From: Saprospiraceae bacterium
GTDB lineage: Bacteria > Bacteroidota > Bacteroidia > Chitinophagales > Saprospiraceae
Length of the DNA: 64,000 nucleotides
Assembly (NCBI GenBank): GCA_029263015.1
Contig: JAJCYI010000079.1
Span: forward strand, 46,079 to 110,078
Direction: 5' to 3'
Position numbers and translations under genes: made by a program. Positions within the stretch are counted from its first letter, which is position 1, and every line of letters starts with the position of its first letter. The notes beneath the pieces were generated by a model. The model was not told the origin of the DNA. It searched no databases and saw only the letters and a program-made list of their open reading frames with translations. This document shows positions 62,664 through 64,000 of this stretch, piece after piece.

Positions 62664-63839
62664 TCACCTTGAAACGACGAATTTCTTATTTACTGAAAAC
62701 TCTTCTCCTACCAATGAGAGTACGTAAATTCCTGATGGCAAGTCACTTACGTCAACTTCTTTTTGATGAGCGCCTCCTGGCAAATTTCCAAAATCAAATG
62801 ATTGAACCTCATTGCCTTGCAGGGTAAAAAGGGTCATACCAATTTGGCTTTGGACAGGCAATTCCCATTCTATTTCGACCAGAATAGCGGCAGGGTTGGG
62901 ACTCATCTTAACGAGAGGCAAACCTGGACCTTGCTGACCATTAACGGCAGATGGGTTTTCCTTTAGCCCAGTAATCATGCGTACCACAGATGGGTTGAGT
63001 GGAAAAAAATTAATCGACGGGTTATCAACTGTTGGAATTGAACTGTTCAGCCAAAGTGTATCACCCGTTGTGCTCAGGGCAATTCCATTTGGACGGGAAA
63101 AAGTTGCTTCCATCGCCATTCCGTCTGCATTTCCGCGCTGGCCTGCGCCTGCTATCTTGGTCACAGTTCCTCCCAACGTGATGGTGTAAATACTGCTCGA
63201 ACCATGACTGTTGACATACAGCATCGCATCTGGTTCAAAATAAGTCAGGTGGCCATTGTTAGACCCGGGCACGCTGGCAAAAAAAGTGGTGTTGCCTTGC
63301 GGCGTTATTTTTATAATGGTACTGTTGCCAAAATTTGAAACGTATAAATTTCCCTCATGATCAAAGGTGATTCCGTTCGGGCAATTGTAAATGGTGCCGC
63401 TAGAAAAAAGGGTTGAAATGCCTTGTGGAGTAACCTTGCGGATGGTATTATTTCCACAATTGCAAACAAATAGATTGTCTTCATCGTCGATGGCGATGCC
63501 CACTGGGCCAGCAATACCCACATTCGTAAATGTACTAACCGATCCACTTGGCGTTATTTTACTGATAAACCTACCTGCAATATTGGACTGGAACAAATTG
63601 CCCTGGCTGTCAAAATCATTTCCGGAGGCACCTTGGAAACCGCTGGCAAATAATGTTCTTTCGCCGGAGGCTGGATTTATGCGCCAAACTTGGCTTCCAT
63701 TGGCATTGCTCAAGCCAGTCCCAAAATCTGCGACATATAAAAATCCATCAGGGCCGAGTTTCACACCACCGCTGCCGTTGAATTGTTCGGTGAGGGTAGA
63801 AACAACAGGGTTTTGTGAAAAAAGAAAATAGAAGGACAA
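62664..63839 (-). CDS. NHL-type beta-propeller protein with T9SS-like C-terminal sorting domain
   Basis: This protein of about 391 residues contains several NHL/SMP-30-like repeats (GVKLGPDGFLYVADFG, GIAIDDEDNLFVCNCGNNTIRKV, GITFDHEGNLYVSNFGNSTI), then a ~75-residue C-terminal domain (MSPNPAAILVEIEWEL to LPSGIYVLSLVGEEF) of the T9SS type A kind. It should be secreted. The N-terminus is odd: the codons before the TTG at 63839 encode a good signal-peptide core (LLLTTAFLTLLSFYFLFSQ), but an in-frame stop lies at 63867-63869 and there is no ATG between. Either a rare start codon is used or a frameshift or sequencing error has removed the start. Confidence 0.82.
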   Translation of the reverse strand: MSFYFLFSQNPVVSTLTEQFNGSGGVKLGPDGFLYVADFGTGLSNANGSQVWRINPASGERTLFASGFQGASGNDFDSQGNLFQSNIAGRFISKITPSGSVSTFTNVGIAGPVGIAIDDEDNLFVCNCGNNTIRKVTPQGISTLFSSGTIYNCPNGITFDHEGNLYVSNFGNSTIIKITPQGNTTFFASVPGSNNGHLTYFEPDAMLYVNSHGSSSIYTITLGGTVTKIAGAGQRGNADGMAMEATFSRPNGIALSTTGDTLWLNSSIPTVDNPSINFFPLNPSVVRMITGLKENPSAVNGQQGPGLPLVKMSPNPAAILVEIEWELPVQSQIGMTLFTLQGNEVQSFDFGNLPGGAHQKEVDVSDLPSGIYVLSLVGEEFSVNKKFVVSR

Positions 63840-63872
63840 GAGCGTTAGAAACGCAGTGGTAAGTAATAGAGT

Positions 63873-63998
63873 TTAATTAAACGGGTAAAGTTGATTTTTG
63901 AAATTTATGCTGAATTTTGTTCCGACTTGGAGCAAAATTTCATCTAATCGGTTAAAAAAGTCATCGGTACCTTTCAGCAGATGTTGCTTGAACCATTC
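63873..63998 (-). CDS. C-terminal end of an unidentified gene (partial at right edge)
   Basis: The minus strand is open from the window edge to a TAA at 63873-63875, giving 41 residues such as EWFKQHLLKGTDDFF and RLDEILLQVGTKF. The composition is protein-like (amphipathic, helical), while the other two minus frames have early stops. The rest of the gene lies outside. No family can be assigned. Confidence 0.5.
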   Translation of the reverse strand, partial: EWFKQHLLKGTDDFFNRLDEILLQVGTKFSINFKNQLYPFN

Positions 63999-64000
63999 GT

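Noticed and set aside
1..64000. tRNA, rRNA or riboswitch genes
   Set aside because: No cloverleaf T-loop signature, rRNA-like tract or B12-box was recognised in the gaps; a covariance-model search would be needed to exclude small RNAs.

Overview
The window reads as a chromosome piece (or metagenome contig) of a Bacteroidota bacterium, most like the Saprospiria-type lineages. The evidence is a T9SS C-terminal sorting domain on secreted proteins, five CRTAC1-type (FG-GAP plus ASPIC/UnbV) secreted proteins, DUF4836 and DUF6089 proteins, and TAnnTTTG-type -7 promoter motifs just upstream of several genes. Many intergenic regions carry long palindromes or inverted repeats. No rRNA, tRNA or CRISPR array was recognised.

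Region 1 (1-20926, all + strand, many 4-bp ATGA overlaps) looks like one long anaerobic aromatic-acid operon. Its core is the lower benzoyl-CoA pathway: a 6-hydroxycyclohexenecarbonyl-CoA dehydrogenase (Had), the ring-opening hydrolase Oah/BamA, a cyclohexadienecarbonyl-CoA hydratase (Dch) and a 2-oxoacid:ferredoxin oxidoreductase (KorAB). This set matches the dch-had-oah-korAB set of Thauera. Upstream lie an HMG-CoA-synthase/DUF35 fusion, an SCP2-type thiolase, a two-subunit B12 mutase with the methylmalonyl-type Tyr/Arg/His residues, a family III CoA-transferase, an indolepyruvate oxidoreductase whose alpha subunit contains an inserted GltD-like FAD/NAD(P) module, a three-subunit molybdenum hydroxylase and a second thiolase. 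The benzoyl-CoA reductase itself is not in the window. A perfect 18-bp-arm palindrome follows korB and probably ends the operon.

Region 2 (about 21.3-40.2 kb) looks more GC-rich by eye and is bordered by decayed sequences: a minus-strand ORF remnant on the left, and IS630-like and ISL3-like transposase remnants plus a small inverted-repeat element on the right. It holds four CRTAC1-type propeller proteins, an asparagine-synthase-like ligase without a glutaminase nucleophile, an overlapping radical SAM gene, a membrane multihaem cytochrome and a TPR protein. The cytochrome, propeller, TPR and TPR-propeller genes are on the same strand with short gaps between most of them, which suggests one surface-associated system of unknown role.

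Region 3 (40.2-64 kb) is ordinary chromosome: a steroid-5-alpha-reductase-like membrane enzyme and an SDR, a DUF4836 lipoprotein, PurL, a TlpA-like lipoprotein, a cupin, a glycosyltransferase, a small SCO1/cytochrome c group, a DUF6089 outer-membrane protein, a fifth CRTAC1 protein, a T9SS-secreted subtilase, histidine ammonia-lyase, an MBL-fold protein and an NHL-propeller protein. The right end carries the tail of an unidentified minus-strand gene.

The best candidate for an undescribed system is region 1. It combines an arylpyruvate oxidoreductase, a molybdenum hydroxylase, a carbon-skeleton mutase and benzoyl-CoA-type ring opening in one Bacteroidota operon. Second is the propeller/cytochrome/ligase/radical-SAM island.
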